Origin: Micromonospora sp. LH3U1
GTDB taxonomy: Bacteria; Actinomycetota; Actinomycetes; Mycobacteriales; Micromonosporaceae
DNA: 64,000 nucleotides
Direction of reading: 5' to 3'
NCBI RefSeq assembly: GCF_028475105.1
Contig: NZ_CP116936.1
Span: 4,959,501-5,023,500, forward strand
Both the position numbers and the translations under genes were made by a program. Shown one piece after another: positions 42,783 to 51,890 of this stretch (its first letter is position 1; every line of letters starts with the position of its first letter). Under the pieces are notes generated by a model. It saw only the letters and a program-made list of their open reading frames with translations, searched no databases and was not told the DNA's origin.

Positions 42783-42917
42783 GTTCTTTCGGATAAGCCC
42801 GCCAGGCGAGGAACATTCTCATACGGTGTTTTTGGGAGCTACAACCGATTTGTAGCAGGGGACGTCCGTCTGACGGCGGCGACCCTGTCTGGTACGAGGA
42901 GAGGGCAGAGAGCTCCG
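42783..42917 (+). promoter_or_regulatory. Promoter and structured 5' leader of beta-helix gene 2
   Basis: Same layout as for paralogue 1: tcggata (42789-42795), 26 bases, ttctcatacggtg (42816-42828), hairpin gctacaa-ccgat-ttgtagc (42838-42856, fully paired), a second hairpin, and cctgtctggta before agaggg and ATG 42918. The A-U pair here replaces a G-U pair in the first copy, which supports the stem as RNA structure. Confidence 0.6.
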
Positions 42918-44582
42918 ATGTCCAACTACCTAACGAACAACGAAGCCTCCGGGCGTGCGACGGCCAAGCGCCGCCGCAAGCTCTGGCTCGCCAGTGGCGT
43001 GGCCGGTTTGACGGGCGTGATCAGTCTCGCGGCGGTGGGCGTCGCGGGCAGCGCCGGAGCGGGCGGCCTGAACTGGAACACCGCGCAGGTCACCAAGGAC
43101 GGCGACCAGCGGGGTGACGAGGCGCGCGACTGGGACAAGGACCAGGACAAGAACAAGGACCGGGACAAGGACCGGGACAAGGACAAGGACAAGGACCACG
43201 AGCGCGGGAAGGAGGTGCCCTGCGACACCGACAAGCTGATCCAGGCCATCGTGTTCGCCAACAACAAGCACGGCGGCGTGCTGGAGCTGGCCAAGGGCTG
43301 CACCTACAACCTGACCCGCAACGACTACGAGGGCAACGGCCTGCCGGTGATCACCGAGCGGATCACGCTCAAGGGCGAGCACACCACGATCGTCCGCGAC
43401 GCCACGGCCGACTACTTCCGGATCCTCAACGTCGGCAGCGGTGGGCACCTCACCATCAAGGGCCTGACCATCAAGGGCGGCCAGACCCTCGAGCGGTACC
43501 TGCCCGTCGAGCCGGCAGCGGTCTGGGGGGCCTACTCGGACTCCGAGGCGCTCGCCGCGCAGGTGAAGGCCGGCGTCCCGCTGAACCAGGCGCTCACCAC
43601 GCGGCAGGCCAACCCGAAGGCGGCGCTCAAGGCCGCGCCGAAGGCCGCGCTCAAGGCCGCGCCGGCCGCTCAGGGGGGCGTCGTCACGCCGCTCGTCGAG
43701 CAGCCGGAAGACACCGACGGTGCCGGCATCCTGGTCCAGCCGGGCGGCACCGCCGAGATCCTGGAGTCCGAGGTCGTCCTCAACCAGTCGGGCGGCAACG
43801 GCGGCGGCGTGGCCAACTTCGGCACCACGAAGATCTGGCACAGCACCGTCACCCGTAACACCGCCTTCTTCTTCGGTGGCGGCGTCTTCAACGCCGGCCT
43901 GCTCAAGGTCGAAGAGTCGAAGATCACCGACAACACCGCCGTCATCGGTGGTGGCGGTATCTCGAACGGCGCCGCTCGGATCTTCACCGACGACGTCGAT
44001 GGCGGGACGATCGAGCTCAAGAAGGCCGAGATCAACGACAACGAGACGCTCGGCTTCGGCGGCGGCCTCCTCGACATCGAGGGCAACACCACCGCGTACG
44101 AGACCAAGTTCGTCTCGAACACCGCGGTTCTCGCCGGCGGCGGTATCGCGGCGGCGGACAGCCAGCTGAACCTGCACCAGGTCGCGGTCGAGAAGAACAG
44201 CACCGCCGGCGTCGGTGGCGGTGTGGCCATCGCCTTCGACAGCGCGGTCACGTTCGAGAAGAGCACCATCAAGGACAACACCGCCGGCTTCTTCGGCGGC
44301 GGGTTGTTCAACGCCGACAGCGTCACCACGCTGCGCGACAGCGAGGTTGTCGGCAACCGGGCCATCGGCCCGATCGGGGTCGGCGGCGGCATCTTCAACA
44401 TCTTCGGCGAGGTCAACCTGTCGAGGACGAAGGTCGCCCACAACTTCTCCACCTTCGCTCCGGGCGGTGTCTTCAGCTTCTTCGGAGAGGTGAACGTGGA
44501 CAACAAGTCCGCGATCACCGCGAACCGTCCGACCAACTGCCTGGCTATCCCGGGCGGCACCATCGAAAACTGCTTCGCTTGA
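42918..44582 (+). CDS. Secreted right-handed beta-helix repeat protein, paralogue 2
   Basis: 554 residues. Tandem paralogue of the preceding gene: KRRRKLWLASGVAGLTGVISLAAVGVAG signal/anchor, a DKDRDKDKDKDHE-type charged linker (residues about 75-97), near-identical block VPCDTDKLIQAIVFANNKHGGVLELAKGCTYNLT, KAALKAAP repeats, and the GGGVANFG/GGGVFNAG beta-helix units. The C-terminus NRPTNCLAIPGGTIENCFA shares the final Cys-Phe-Ala with paralogue 1, so both may form a C-terminal disulfide. The long beta-helix with Asn ladders suggests a surface or spore-coat-like structural role; no enzymatic motif is seen. Own promoter and terminator. Confidence 0.85.
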   Translation: MSNYLTNNEASGRATAKRRRKLWLASGVAGLTGVISLAAVGVAGSAGAGGLNWNTAQVTKDGDQRGDEARDWDKDQDKNKDRDKDRDKDKDKDHERGKEVPCDTDKLIQAIVFANNKHGGVLELAKGCTYNLTRNDYEGNGLPVITERITLKGEHTTIVRDATADYFRILNVGSGGHLTIKGLTIKGGQTLERYLPVEPAAVWGAYSDSEALAAQVKAGVPLNQALTTRQANPKAALKAAPKAALKAAPAAQGGVVTPLVEQPEDTDGAGILVQPGGTAEILESEVVLNQSGGNGGGVANFGTTKIWHSTVTRNTAFFFGGGVFNAGLLKVEESKITDNTAVIGGGGISNGAARIFTDDVDGGTIELKKAEINDNETLGFGGGLLDIEGNTTAYETKFVSNTAVLAGGGIAAADSQLNLHQVAVEKNSTAGVGGGVAIAFDSAVTFEKSTIKDNTAGFFGGGLFNADSVTTLRDSEVVGNRAIGPIGVGGGIFNIFGEVNLSRTKVAHNFSTFAPGGVFSFFGEVNVDNKSAITANRPTNCLAIPGGTIENCFA

Positions 44583-44635
44583 TCACCCTCGGGTGACGTG
44601 CGGCCGGGAACGGCGGCACGACGGGCAGGCAACCG

Positions 44636-44674
44636 AACCGGCCCCCTTCCGCAGGACGCGGAAGGGGGCCGGTT
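44636..44674. terminator. Bidirectional terminator between beta-helix gene 2 and pullulanase
   Basis: The 17-bp perfect stem aaccggcccccttccgc (44636-44652) and its complement (44658-44674) has a 5-nt loop. It serves both convergent genes. Confidence 0.9.
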
Positions 44675-44679
44675 CACGG

Positions 44680-47600
44680 TTACTTCTGGACGAAGACCGC
44701 CACGCTGCGCGCCGGGACGGTGAACGTTCCGGCCGCCCGGTCGAACGAGGCCGTACGCAGCGCCGCGTCGGCCGAGTCGACCAGCACCGGGTGCAGTGCC
44801 ACGTCCGCCCCCCGCAGACCGGTCAGCGTCTGCTTCGCCGTCTCCGGGGTGCCGTTGAAGACGACGGTCACCGACTTCCACGTCCCGCCCAGCCCGCGAG
44901 CGTCCAGGGTCATGGTCAGCACTCCCGGCGTCTCCTGCGCCCCGGAGAGCGGGAACGCCACCCGCTGCTGCACCTGCTCGGCGGTGGCCAGCCCGAACAC
45001 CGGCGACGACGCCCGGATGCGCAGCAACTCGGCGTACCGGGCGTCAGTGGTGTTGATCGCCGCGCAGTCCGGCACCAGCGCCGGGTCCGCCAGCAGGGGC
45101 TTCGCGTACGACCACTTGTCCTCGTTGTCCTGCGCCGGCGGCAGACCGGCGCCGAACCCGTTGCCCCGTTCGCAGCCCCAGCGGATCTGGTTGAACCAGT
45201 CACCGGAGTTGTACGAGTTGCGGTCCAGCGACTTCGACCGCAGCCGTTCGGTGCCGGCGGTGACGAACCCGGTGCCCTGTCCCAGCACCACCGTGCCCAG
45301 CGCCAGCACCTGCATCCGGGAGCGGTCCGCCGCCGTGGTGGCCTGCGGCAGTTTGTACGCCAGCGCGTCGTACAGGATCTCGTTGTCGTGCGCGTCGGCG
45401 TAGGTGACGGCCTCCCCCGGCGCGGCGGTGTAACCGGCCGGGGAGCCGTTGTAGTCCACCTGCGCCCCGGTGACCTGCTGTCCGGCGGTGTCGGTGAACC
45501 GGTATCCGCGCAGGTTGCCGGTCAGACCCACCTTGATCAGGTCGTGGGCGTGCAGCAGCCGGGCCTTCTGCTCGGCTGGTGACCCGTTGACCGCGTCGCC
45601 GTTGGGGTCGGTGTAGAGCCCGGAGGCGAAACCCTGCACGCGCGGGTTCGTGTCGAACGGTCCACCGCCGCGCACCGCGTCGCGGAGCCGGTCGTTGAAG
45701 GTGCCGATGCCGGTGCCCGCCATGTTGGCCTGGGTGGCCTGCACGAAACGGGCGTCGTTGGCGACCTCGCCGAAGTTCCAGCCCTCGCCGTAGAGCAGGA
45801 TCGACCTGCCGTCCACGCCGTCGCGGGCGACGGTCAGGCGGTCCAGTGCCCTGCGAACGGCCAGGATGTTCGCCTTCGGGTGGTGACCCATCAGGTCGAA
45901 CCGGAAACCGTCCACCTTGTACTGCTTCGCCCAGGTGACCAGCGAGTCGACGACAAGTTTGCCCATCATGGCGTGCTCCGGCGCGGTGTTGGCGCAGCAG
46001 GTGGAGTTGGCCACCGTGCCGTCCTCCAACAGCCGCTGGTAGTAGCCGGGCACGATCTGGTCAAGTACCGACTTCGCGTCGGTGCCGGCCGCCGACGTGT
46101 GGTTGTAGACCACGTCCATGACCACCCGCAGGCCGGCGTCGTTCACCCCGGCGACCATCCGCCGGAACTCGGTGGTCCGCGCCGCGCCGACCGGGTCGAC
46201 GGCGTAGCCGCCCTCGGGCACGGTGTAGTGCAGCGGGTCGTACCCCCAGTTGTAGCCGTCGTTCTCGGCGACGACGGCCACGCACTTCTGCTGCTCCGGC
46301 GAGTCCGGCGGGAGCGCCGCCAGGTCGCAGGCCGGCTGACGCTGGTCGGCCCGCTTCTCCGGAATCGTCGCGAAGTCGAACGCCGGCAGCAGGTGCAGGT
46401 GGGTGACACCGGCGTCGCCGAGCGCCGCCAGGTGGGTCATGCCGGCGGACTTCGGGTCGCTGAAGGCGAGGAACGTGCCCCGCCGCTCGACCGGCACGGT
46501 GTCGTCGGCGATCGAGAAGTCCCGCACCGACAGCTCGGAGATCTGCGCCTTCGCCGCAGGCATCGGCGCCGGTTTGCGCAGCGTCCGCCAACCCGCCGGG
46601 GCCAACGCCGCGTCGTTCAGGTCGACCAACTGGCTGTGCGTGGAATCCGCGGCGAGGGCCACCGAGTACGGGTCGGTCACCGACGCGGTGACCATCTTCT
46701 GCGCGGCCGGCTGCCACGCCTGCACCTCGTACCGGTAGTACTTCCCGGTCCAGGTGTGGTTGCCCCGCGCCGACCAGACGCCGGTGCGGTCGTCGCGGCG
46801 CATCGGCACCGCCCTCGGCGGGGCGGTGGGCGAGTCGAACAGTTGCAGCGTCACCGTCCGGGCGGTCGGCGCCCACAACGCGACGCTCGGCGTCCGGTCC
46901 GCGAACGTCGGCCCGAGGGTGGCGTCGGCGGCCTGCGCGTACACGTCGTCGAGCACGCCGGGGATCTGCACGCCGGTCGCCGCGAGCAGGGCACCCGAAG
47001 CGTCGCGCTCGGTGACCAGCAACTGCCCCCGCAGCGCCGCCGGGACCTTGGCGAGGTCCGCCCGGTCCAGGGCGAAGCTACGGTACGACCACAGGTGCGG
47101 GAACGCGGTGCGCTGGGCCTCGGTGAGCCCGTTGCGCTGCGCCCGCAGCGGCAACGTGGCGTACGTGCCGGTCAGCGCCCCGTCGACCACGCTGACGCCG
47201 CCGGTGGGTGCGGCGACCAGCGCGTACGTCCTGCCGTCGGTCGGTGGGGTCTGCCACGCCACGGTGGACCGGTCGATCCAGTGCGCCTTCTGCTTGCTGA
47301 TGTCGGTGTCCCCGCTGGCGCTGGTGGCTGTCGACGGCAGTAACCGGCCCGGTGTGGCGGCGAGCAACCACACCTCGCGGCCCGCGCTGGCGAAGTCGAG
47401 CCGCTGGTCGTCTGGCAGGTCCTTGGTGTCGCCCTGGTGGATGATGTAGTTCAGCCCGGTCGCGCCGGCTGCCAGCGGCACCCGGAACACCGCCCCGAAC
47501 GCGTCGACGGACGTCGGCCGCAACGGCGCGGACCACTCGGTCGGGTTGGCGGCGCCATCCCACAGGTGCAGGCCCCAGCCGTCGTAGTTGCCGTCGGCCC

Positions 47601-50175
47601 GCCGGTAGTGGATCACGGCGGTGCCCTCCTCGACCGGCGGGGCCGGCTCACCGGTGGCCGCCTGCCTGCTCGGGTAGATCGCCGGGTCGCCCTGCTTGAG
47701 CCAGATCTCACCGGTGGACGTGACGTCGATGCTGCGGTCCTGGGCGACGTCCTTGTTGCCGTCGGAGTCGACCACGAGGAAGCTCACCGACGTCGCGCCC
47801 GGCTTGAGCTTCACCCAGGCGAACCGGCCGTAGGAGTCCTCTCCGGCGAACGGCTGCCCCTTGGGCCACTCGGTGACGTACGCCGGGTCGATGTCACCCC
47901 AGGCGTACAACCCCCAGTCGTCGTACCCACCGGCGGGGCGCTGGTAGTGCACCACCGCCCACTCCCGCGACTTGCCCTGCGGCGGTGTGCCCACGATGGC
48001 GGTGGACCGGGCGGTGGCGGTACGCCCGCGGCCGTCGCGGACCACCGCCTTGTACTCGACCCGGGTGCCGCCGGCCAGGCCGGTCAGGTCGTGCTGCACG
48101 GTGTACGGCGCGTGGTCGGCGCTGCCCAGCAACGTCCACCGGCCACCCGCGACCCGGGCGGCGACGGTGACGGTGGCCAGCGGGTCACCGGTCACCTGGG
48201 CGGTGACCGCCGCCCGGGTGGCGACCGGCACGTCCGGCGCGGGCGCGGTGATGGTGATGCGCGGCGCGGCGGTCGGGCGTGCGACGGGAGTGCCGGCGCG
48301 GTGGACCACCGCCGACAGCGGCGGCACGGTCAGGGTCAGCCTGCCGTCGGCGCCCGCCGTGGCGGTCTGGCTGCCGCCGTAGATGCCGGTGAACGTGGCG
48401 CCGGCCGACCAGGTGTCCACGGTGACAGTCTGCGCCGTGTCGGCGTTGTTCACCGCCACCACGTACTCGGTCCGGTCGCCGGGGGCGATCCGGGAGGCGG
48501 CGAATACGCCCGGCCCGTCGGCGGCGTAACGGGTGACCTGCACGCCGTCGCGCAGCGCCGGGTGCGCCTGGCGCAGCCGGCCCAGCTCGGCGATGGTCCG
48601 ATACAGCGGGTGGCCGGTGTCGAACTGGTCGCTGGCGTGGGTGCGGTCGGTGCCGAGCAGGTCGTCGTCGAGGTAGTCGGCGACCGACGATGCGAACATG
48701 TCCTGCCGGGCGTCCTTGTCCCCGCCGGGGCCGGTGAAGCCCTGCTCGTCGCCGGAGTAGATCACCGGCTGGCCGCGGGTCAGGAACATCAGCTGGTGCG
48801 CGAGCTGGTCGCGGCGCAGATGGCTGGCCGGGTCGGTGCCACCCCCGGCGACGAACGAACCGATCCGGCCCATGTCGTGGTTGCCGAGGAAGGTGGTCAA
48901 CCGGCCGGCGTCGGTGTCCCGGGCGGCGTAGAGGTCGTCGCGGGCGTACACGTCGGCGAGCGCCTTCGCCGAGCCGGCGCCGGCGGTGTAGCCGCGCGCG
49001 GCCTCCTGGAAGGCGAAGTCGAGGGTCGCCGGCAGACCACCCTGTCGGACGTAGCTGGAGCTGATTTCCGGGTCGGCGCTGTACACCTCGCCGAACATGA
49101 AGAAGTCCTTCTTGCCTGCCTTCTCGGCGGCCCGCTCGATCCCCTGGCTGAACTGCGGCCAGAAGTCCATGTTGACGTGCTTGACGGTGTCCAACCGGAA
49201 ACCGTCGACGCCGGTCGCGCCGATCCAGTCCCCGTACGCCTTGGTCAGCCCCTGGACCACCTCGGGGCGCTCGGTCCACAGGTCGTCGAGGCCGAAGAAG
49301 TCGCCGTACTCGCTGTTCTCGCCAGCGAAGGTCGAGTCGCCCCGGTTGTGGTACATGGTGGCGTCGTTCAGCCAGGCCGGCACCTTGACGGTGGCGTCCT
49401 TCGGCTCGGCGAACGTCGGGGTGTACGGGAACGACTGCTGGTCGACCGCCGGGAAGGCGCGGCTGCCGTCGGCGTAGTTGCGGTCCTCGAAGGCCCGTCC
49501 CTGCGCGTCGGTGTACGGCGAGGTCGCCTTGTCCACGTACGCATAGGTGTTCTCGGCGTACTTGATGACGTCAGCGGTGTGGTTGACGATCACATCGAGG
49601 TAGATCTTGATGCCGCGCTGGTGGGCGAGCTTGACCAGCCTCTTCATCTCTTCGTTCGTGCCGAAGTGCGGGTCCACCTGGGTGAAGTCGGTGATCCAGT
49701 AGCCGTGGTAGCCCGCCGAGATGTCGTTGCCGGCACCCTGCACCGGCCGATTCTTGAAGATCGGGGCGAGCCAGATGGCCGTGGTCCCCATCCCCTGGAT
49801 GTAGTCCAACTTGTCGATGACGCCCTTGAGGTCGCCGCCGTGGTAGAAGCCCTTGTCGGTCGGGTCGAGCCCGGTGGCCAGCCGGTCACCGGCGAGGCCA
49901 CCACGATCGTTGCGGGGGTCACCGTTGGCGAACCGGTCCGGGAGGACGAAGTAGAACTGCTCGGCCCGCGCCGAGTTACCGCCCGCCTTCAGCAGTTCCT
50001 CGGCCGTGGGCTCAGCGCGCCACTGGGTCGCACCGCCAACGGCGAGGAAGGCACTGCCGGGTGGTTGGGCGGCCGCGGCGGCGGGTGGCACGGCGACCGG
50101 AGTGCCGACGAGCGTGAGAGTGAGCAGGGAGACGAGGGCCAGCAGGGCGGTGCGCGGTATCGGCGGGGGTTTCAT
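44680..50175 (-). CDS. Secreted two-domain alpha-amylase/pullulanase (amylopullulanase)
   Basis: 1831 residues from ATG 50175 (AGAGGAAGG upstream). A signal peptide ends near VPPAAAAAQP. The N-terminal half is a GH13 alpha-amylase domain: DVIVNHTAD (about residue 197), GVDGFRLDTVKHVN (about 325), FGEVYSAD (about 362) and FLGNHDMGR (about 430). Two CBM41-like starch-binding modules follow (VVHYQRPAGGYDDWGLYAWGD at about 742, VIHYRRADGNYDGWGLHLWDG at about 855). The C-terminal half is a type I pullulanase: YNWGYDPLHYTVPEGGYA (about 1307), DGFRFDLMGHHPK, YGEGWNFGE (about 1465). It hydrolyses alpha-1,4 and alpha-1,6 links of starch, glycogen or pullulan outside the cell. Upstream TGCAA repeats may bind a MalR-type repressor. 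Confidence 0.95.
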   Translation of the reverse strand: MKPPPIPRTALLALVSLLTLTLVGTPVAVPPAAAAAQPPGSAFLAVGGATQWRAEPTAEELLKAGGNSARAEQFYFVLPDRFANGDPRNDRGGLAGDRLATGLDPTDKGFYHGGDLKGVIDKLDYIQGMGTTAIWLAPIFKNRPVQGAGNDISAGYHGYWITDFTQVDPHFGTNEEMKRLVKLAHQRGIKIYLDVIVNHTADVIKYAENTYAYVDKATSPYTDAQGRAFEDRNYADGSRAFPAVDQQSFPYTPTFAEPKDATVKVPAWLNDATMYHNRGDSTFAGENSEYGDFFGLDDLWTERPEVVQGLTKAYGDWIGATGVDGFRLDTVKHVNMDFWPQFSQGIERAAEKAGKKDFFMFGEVYSADPEISSSYVRQGGLPATLDFAFQEAARGYTAGAGSAKALADVYARDDLYAARDTDAGRLTTFLGNHDMGRIGSFVAGGGTDPASHLRRDQLAHQLMFLTRGQPVIYSGDEQGFTGPGGDKDARQDMFASSVADYLDDDLLGTDRTHASDQFDTGHPLYRTIAELGRLRQAHPALRDGVQVTRYAADGPGVFAASRIAPGDRTEYVVAVNNADTAQTVTVDTWSAGATFTGIYGGSQTATAGADGRLTLTVPPLSAVVHRAGTPVARPTAAPRITITAPAPDVPVATRAAVTAQVTGDPLATVTVAARVAGGRWTLLGSADHAPYTVQHDLTGLAGGTRVEYKAVVRDGRGRTATARSTAIVGTPPQGKSREWAVVHYQRPAGGYDDWGLYAWGDIDPAYVTEWPKGQPFAGEDSYGRFAWVKLKPGATSVSFLVVDSDGNKDVAQDRSIDVTSTGEIWLKQGDPAIYPSRQAATGEPAPPVEEGTAVIHYRRADGNYDGWGLHLWDGAANPTEWSAPLRPTSVDAFGAVFRVPLAAGATGLNYIIHQGDTKDLPDDQRLDFASAGREVWLLAATPGRLLPSTATSASGDTDISKQKAHWIDRSTVAWQTPPTDGRTYALVAAPTGGVSVVDGALTGTYATLPLRAQRNGLTEAQRTAFPHLWSYRSFALDRADLAKVPAALRGQLLVTERDASGALLAATGVQIPGVLDDVYAQAADATLGPTFADRTPSVALWAPTARTVTLQLFDSPTAPPRAVPMRRDDRTGVWSARGNHTWTGKYYRYEVQAWQPAAQKMVTASVTDPYSVALAADSTHSQLVDLNDAALAPAGWRTLRKPAPMPAAKAQISELSVRDFSIADDTVPVERRGTFLAFSDPKSAGMTHLAALGDAGVTHLHLLPAFDFATIPEKRADQRQPACDLAALPPDSPEQQKCVAVVAENDGYNWGYDPLHYTVPEGGYAVDPVGAARTTEFRRMVAGVNDAGLRVVMDVVYNHTSAAGTDAKSVLDQIVPGYYQRLLEDGTVANSTCCANTAPEHAMMGKLVVDSLVTWAKQYKVDGFRFDLMGHHPKANILAVRRALDRLTVARDGVDGRSILLYGEGWNFGEVANDARFVQATQANMAGTGIGTFNDRLRDAVRGGGPFDTNPRVQGFASGLYTDPNGDAVNGSPAEQKARLLHAHDLIKVGLTGNLRGYRFTDTAGQQVTGAQVDYNGSPAGYTAAPGEAVTYADAHDNEILYDALAYKLPQATTAADRSRMQVLALGTVVLGQGTGFVTAGTERLRSKSLDRNSYNSGDWFNQIRWGCERGNGFGAGLPPAQDNEDKWSYAKPLLADPALVPDCAAINTTDARYAELLRIRASSPVFGLATAEQVQQRVAFPLSGAQETPGVLTMTLDARGLGGTWKSVTVVFNGTPETAKQTLTGLRGADVALHPVLVDSADAALRTASFDRAAGTFTVPARSVAVFVQK

Positions 50176-50230
50176 CGACGCCTTCCTCTGGTCGCTGATT
50201 GGCCGCACGCTAACCCTTGCCGAAACATTC

Positions 50231-50245
50231 TGCAATACCTTGCAA
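50231..50245. promoter_or_regulatory. Candidate maltose-regulator (MalR/LacI-type) site upstream of pullulanase
   Basis: tgcaa is repeated with a 10-bp period (50231 and 50241; minus strand ttgcaaggtattgca), 56 bases upstream of the pullulanase ATG. Streptomyces MalR operators are direct repeats around TTGCAA/TTGCAG, so this is a plausible match. Confidence 0.4.
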
Positions 50246-50296
50246 ACATGGTCGCAACAAAGCAGCATCCTTGCGGAAGCGCCCTGGCCGCGCCGC

Positions 50297-50974
50297 TCAG
50301 AACCCGCTGCAGCGCACCCCGTCGACAGTGCACTCCCGTGGCGTACCGCTGGTCCGTTCCAGATGGAACCGCAACGACACGGAACCACCGGGCCGCACGT
50401 CCACCCCACTGACGTACGTGAAGCCGCCGTCGGTCTGCCGGAGCGTCCCCTGTGGTACGCCCTCCACCCAGGTCGTCACCAACCGCCCACCGGAGAACTC
50501 CAACCGCACCGTCCAACCACGGCTCTGGGCAGACGAGTTGACCATCGACACCTCGCCGATGAAGCCCCCGTCGAAGGTTTGCACCACCCGGTACCGTCCA
50601 CTCACCGCCGGCTGACCCTGCGGAGCCCGGCTCGGCGACCGCGTCACCGTCGGCGCGCCCGTCCGGCCGGCCGGCGGTGACACCGAACCGGCCGTGGCAC
50701 TCGGCGGCAGCCCGCTCGCACGCCCGGACAACCCCGGCCGCACCGGCGCCGACGCCGGGCCCGGAGCGCTCGGCGCGGCCACCACCGACGGCGGCGGCAA
50801 CGCCGGCGGCAGCGACGCACCACCCGGCGCGGGACTACGCCCCCGGTACGCGCCCAACGCCACGAAGAGCAGGACCACCATCACGACGACACCAGCGCCC
50901 ACCACGATCCAGGGCGACGACACGATCGCGACCGGACCGTTCGACAGTCGCGGGGCGCGACGCATGCCGGACAT
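50297..50974 (-). CDS. Membrane-anchored CBM2-like carbohydrate-binding protein 1
   Basis: 225 residues. N-terminal cytoplasmic stub, one membrane helix (WIVVGAGVVVMVVLLFVALGAY), a Pro/Ser/Ala linker of about 75 residues, and a C-terminal beta-sandwich (YRVVQTFDGGFIGEVSMVNSSAQSRGWTVRLEFSGGRLVTTWVEGV...RECTVDGVRC). The last motif TVDGVRC corresponds to the tlNGxxC end of CBM2. No enzymatic domain is attached, so it likely displays a binding module on the cell surface. Start MSGMRRAP at 50974 with GGGAGG close by; the second Met (50965) is an alternative. Confidence 0.75.
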   Translation of the reverse strand: MSGMRRAPRLSNGPVAIVSSPWIVVGAGVVVMVVLLFVALGAYRGRSPAPGGASLPPALPPPSVVAAPSAPGPASAPVRPGLSGRASGLPPSATAGSVSPPAGRTGAPTVTRSPSRAPQGQPAVSGRYRVVQTFDGGFIGEVSMVNSSAQSRGWTVRLEFSGGRLVTTWVEGVPQGTLRQTDGGFTYVSGVDVRPGGSVSLRFHLERTSGTPRECTVDGVRCSGF

Positions 50975-51075
50975 GTACCTCCCTCAGCGGACCGTCCGGG
51001 CAGCGTATCGACCGGCAGGCCGCCCGGGGAAGCGCCGACGACGCACCCGCGCCGCGCCACCAACCCGCCTCCGAC

Positions 51076-51756
51076 TCAGCCGAGCCGACAGTCGACCCCG
51101 TTGATCGTGCACCGCAGCGGCCGCTCCGCCGACTCACCCCAGCCGAGGCGCAGCCGCAACGTCCGAGAATCACCAGGGTCCAGCGAACGGGTGCCGCGCA
51201 ACACGAACTCGCCGTTCCCGCGCCCCCGCACCGAAACTCCCGAGTCGTCAGCGACGCGCAGAGCCCACATGTCGTCGTCGAACGCCAACTCCACCAACCA
51301 GTCCACCGACCGACTCGAATCGTTGGCGATCGACAGCACCGCCGCGTCCCCGTCCCAGCCGTTCGTACCGACCTGGTACCGGGCGCTGACCGTGTCGTCC
51401 GCCGGCACCGCCAACAGCGGTGAGGCGCTCGTCCGTCCCGGAGTCACCGAACCGGCCACAGTGGGCCTCGGCGACGGCGCCCGACTGCTGCGCGACGGCC
51501 GTGGCGACACCGAGCGCCGCTCCACACCGGCCGGAGTCGGCCCACCCGTGGCCGACGCGGCGGCCGGCACCGTCGGCAAAAACACCGGAGGCGCGGCCTG
51601 CGGCGGGGCATCCCGCTCCCTGGTCCGGAACGACAGCAGCGCGACCACCAAAAGCACCACCAGCGCACACACACCGAGCAGCACCACGACCCACGGCATC
51701 GATGCCAACACCCGGGCCGCCCGCGCCCCTGCCACACCATCCGGCCGCACCGCCAT
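51076..51756 (-). CDS. Membrane-anchored CBM2-like carbohydrate-binding protein 2
   Basis: 226 residues. Same architecture as the downstream gene: a membrane helix (SMPWVVVLLGVCALVVLLVVALLSF), a Ser/Pro/Thr-rich linker and a C-terminal beta domain (RYQVGTNGWDGDAAVLSIANDSSRSVDWLVELAFDDDMWALRVADDSG...PLRCTINGVDCRLG). CTINGVDC again matches the CBM2 C-terminal motif. The two genes are tandem paralogues in the same orientation, 101 bases apart. Start ATG 51756 with GGGGAG upstream. Could bind the same glucan or chitin attacked by the secreted enzymes, or cell-wall glycan. Confidence 0.75.
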   Translation of the reverse strand: MAVRPDGVAGARAARVLASMPWVVVLLGVCALVVLLVVALLSFRTRERDAPPQAAPPVFLPTVPAAASATGGPTPAGVERRSVSPRPSRSSRAPSPRPTVAGSVTPGRTSASPLLAVPADDTVSARYQVGTNGWDGDAAVLSIANDSSRSVDWLVELAFDDDMWALRVADDSGVSVRGRGNGEFVLRGTRSLDPGDSRTLRLRLGWGESAERPLRCTINGVDCRLG

Positions 51757-51890
51757 CAGGTCTCCCCTCGTCCCCACCGACGCGACAGCGTAGCCAGCAC
51801 CGGGCAAACCGGAAACCAGGCGGGTACGGATCCGACCGACCGGTTGGTCCGCTCCGGAAAACGGCTCGGCCTGCGGACGATCCCGGTCGG

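Noticed and set aside
47437..50412. Long plus-strand frame opposite the pullulanase gene
   Set aside because: Antisense artefact of high GC: Arg/Val/Gly-rich, no ribosome site, no motif, while the minus strand encodes a full multi-domain enzyme.
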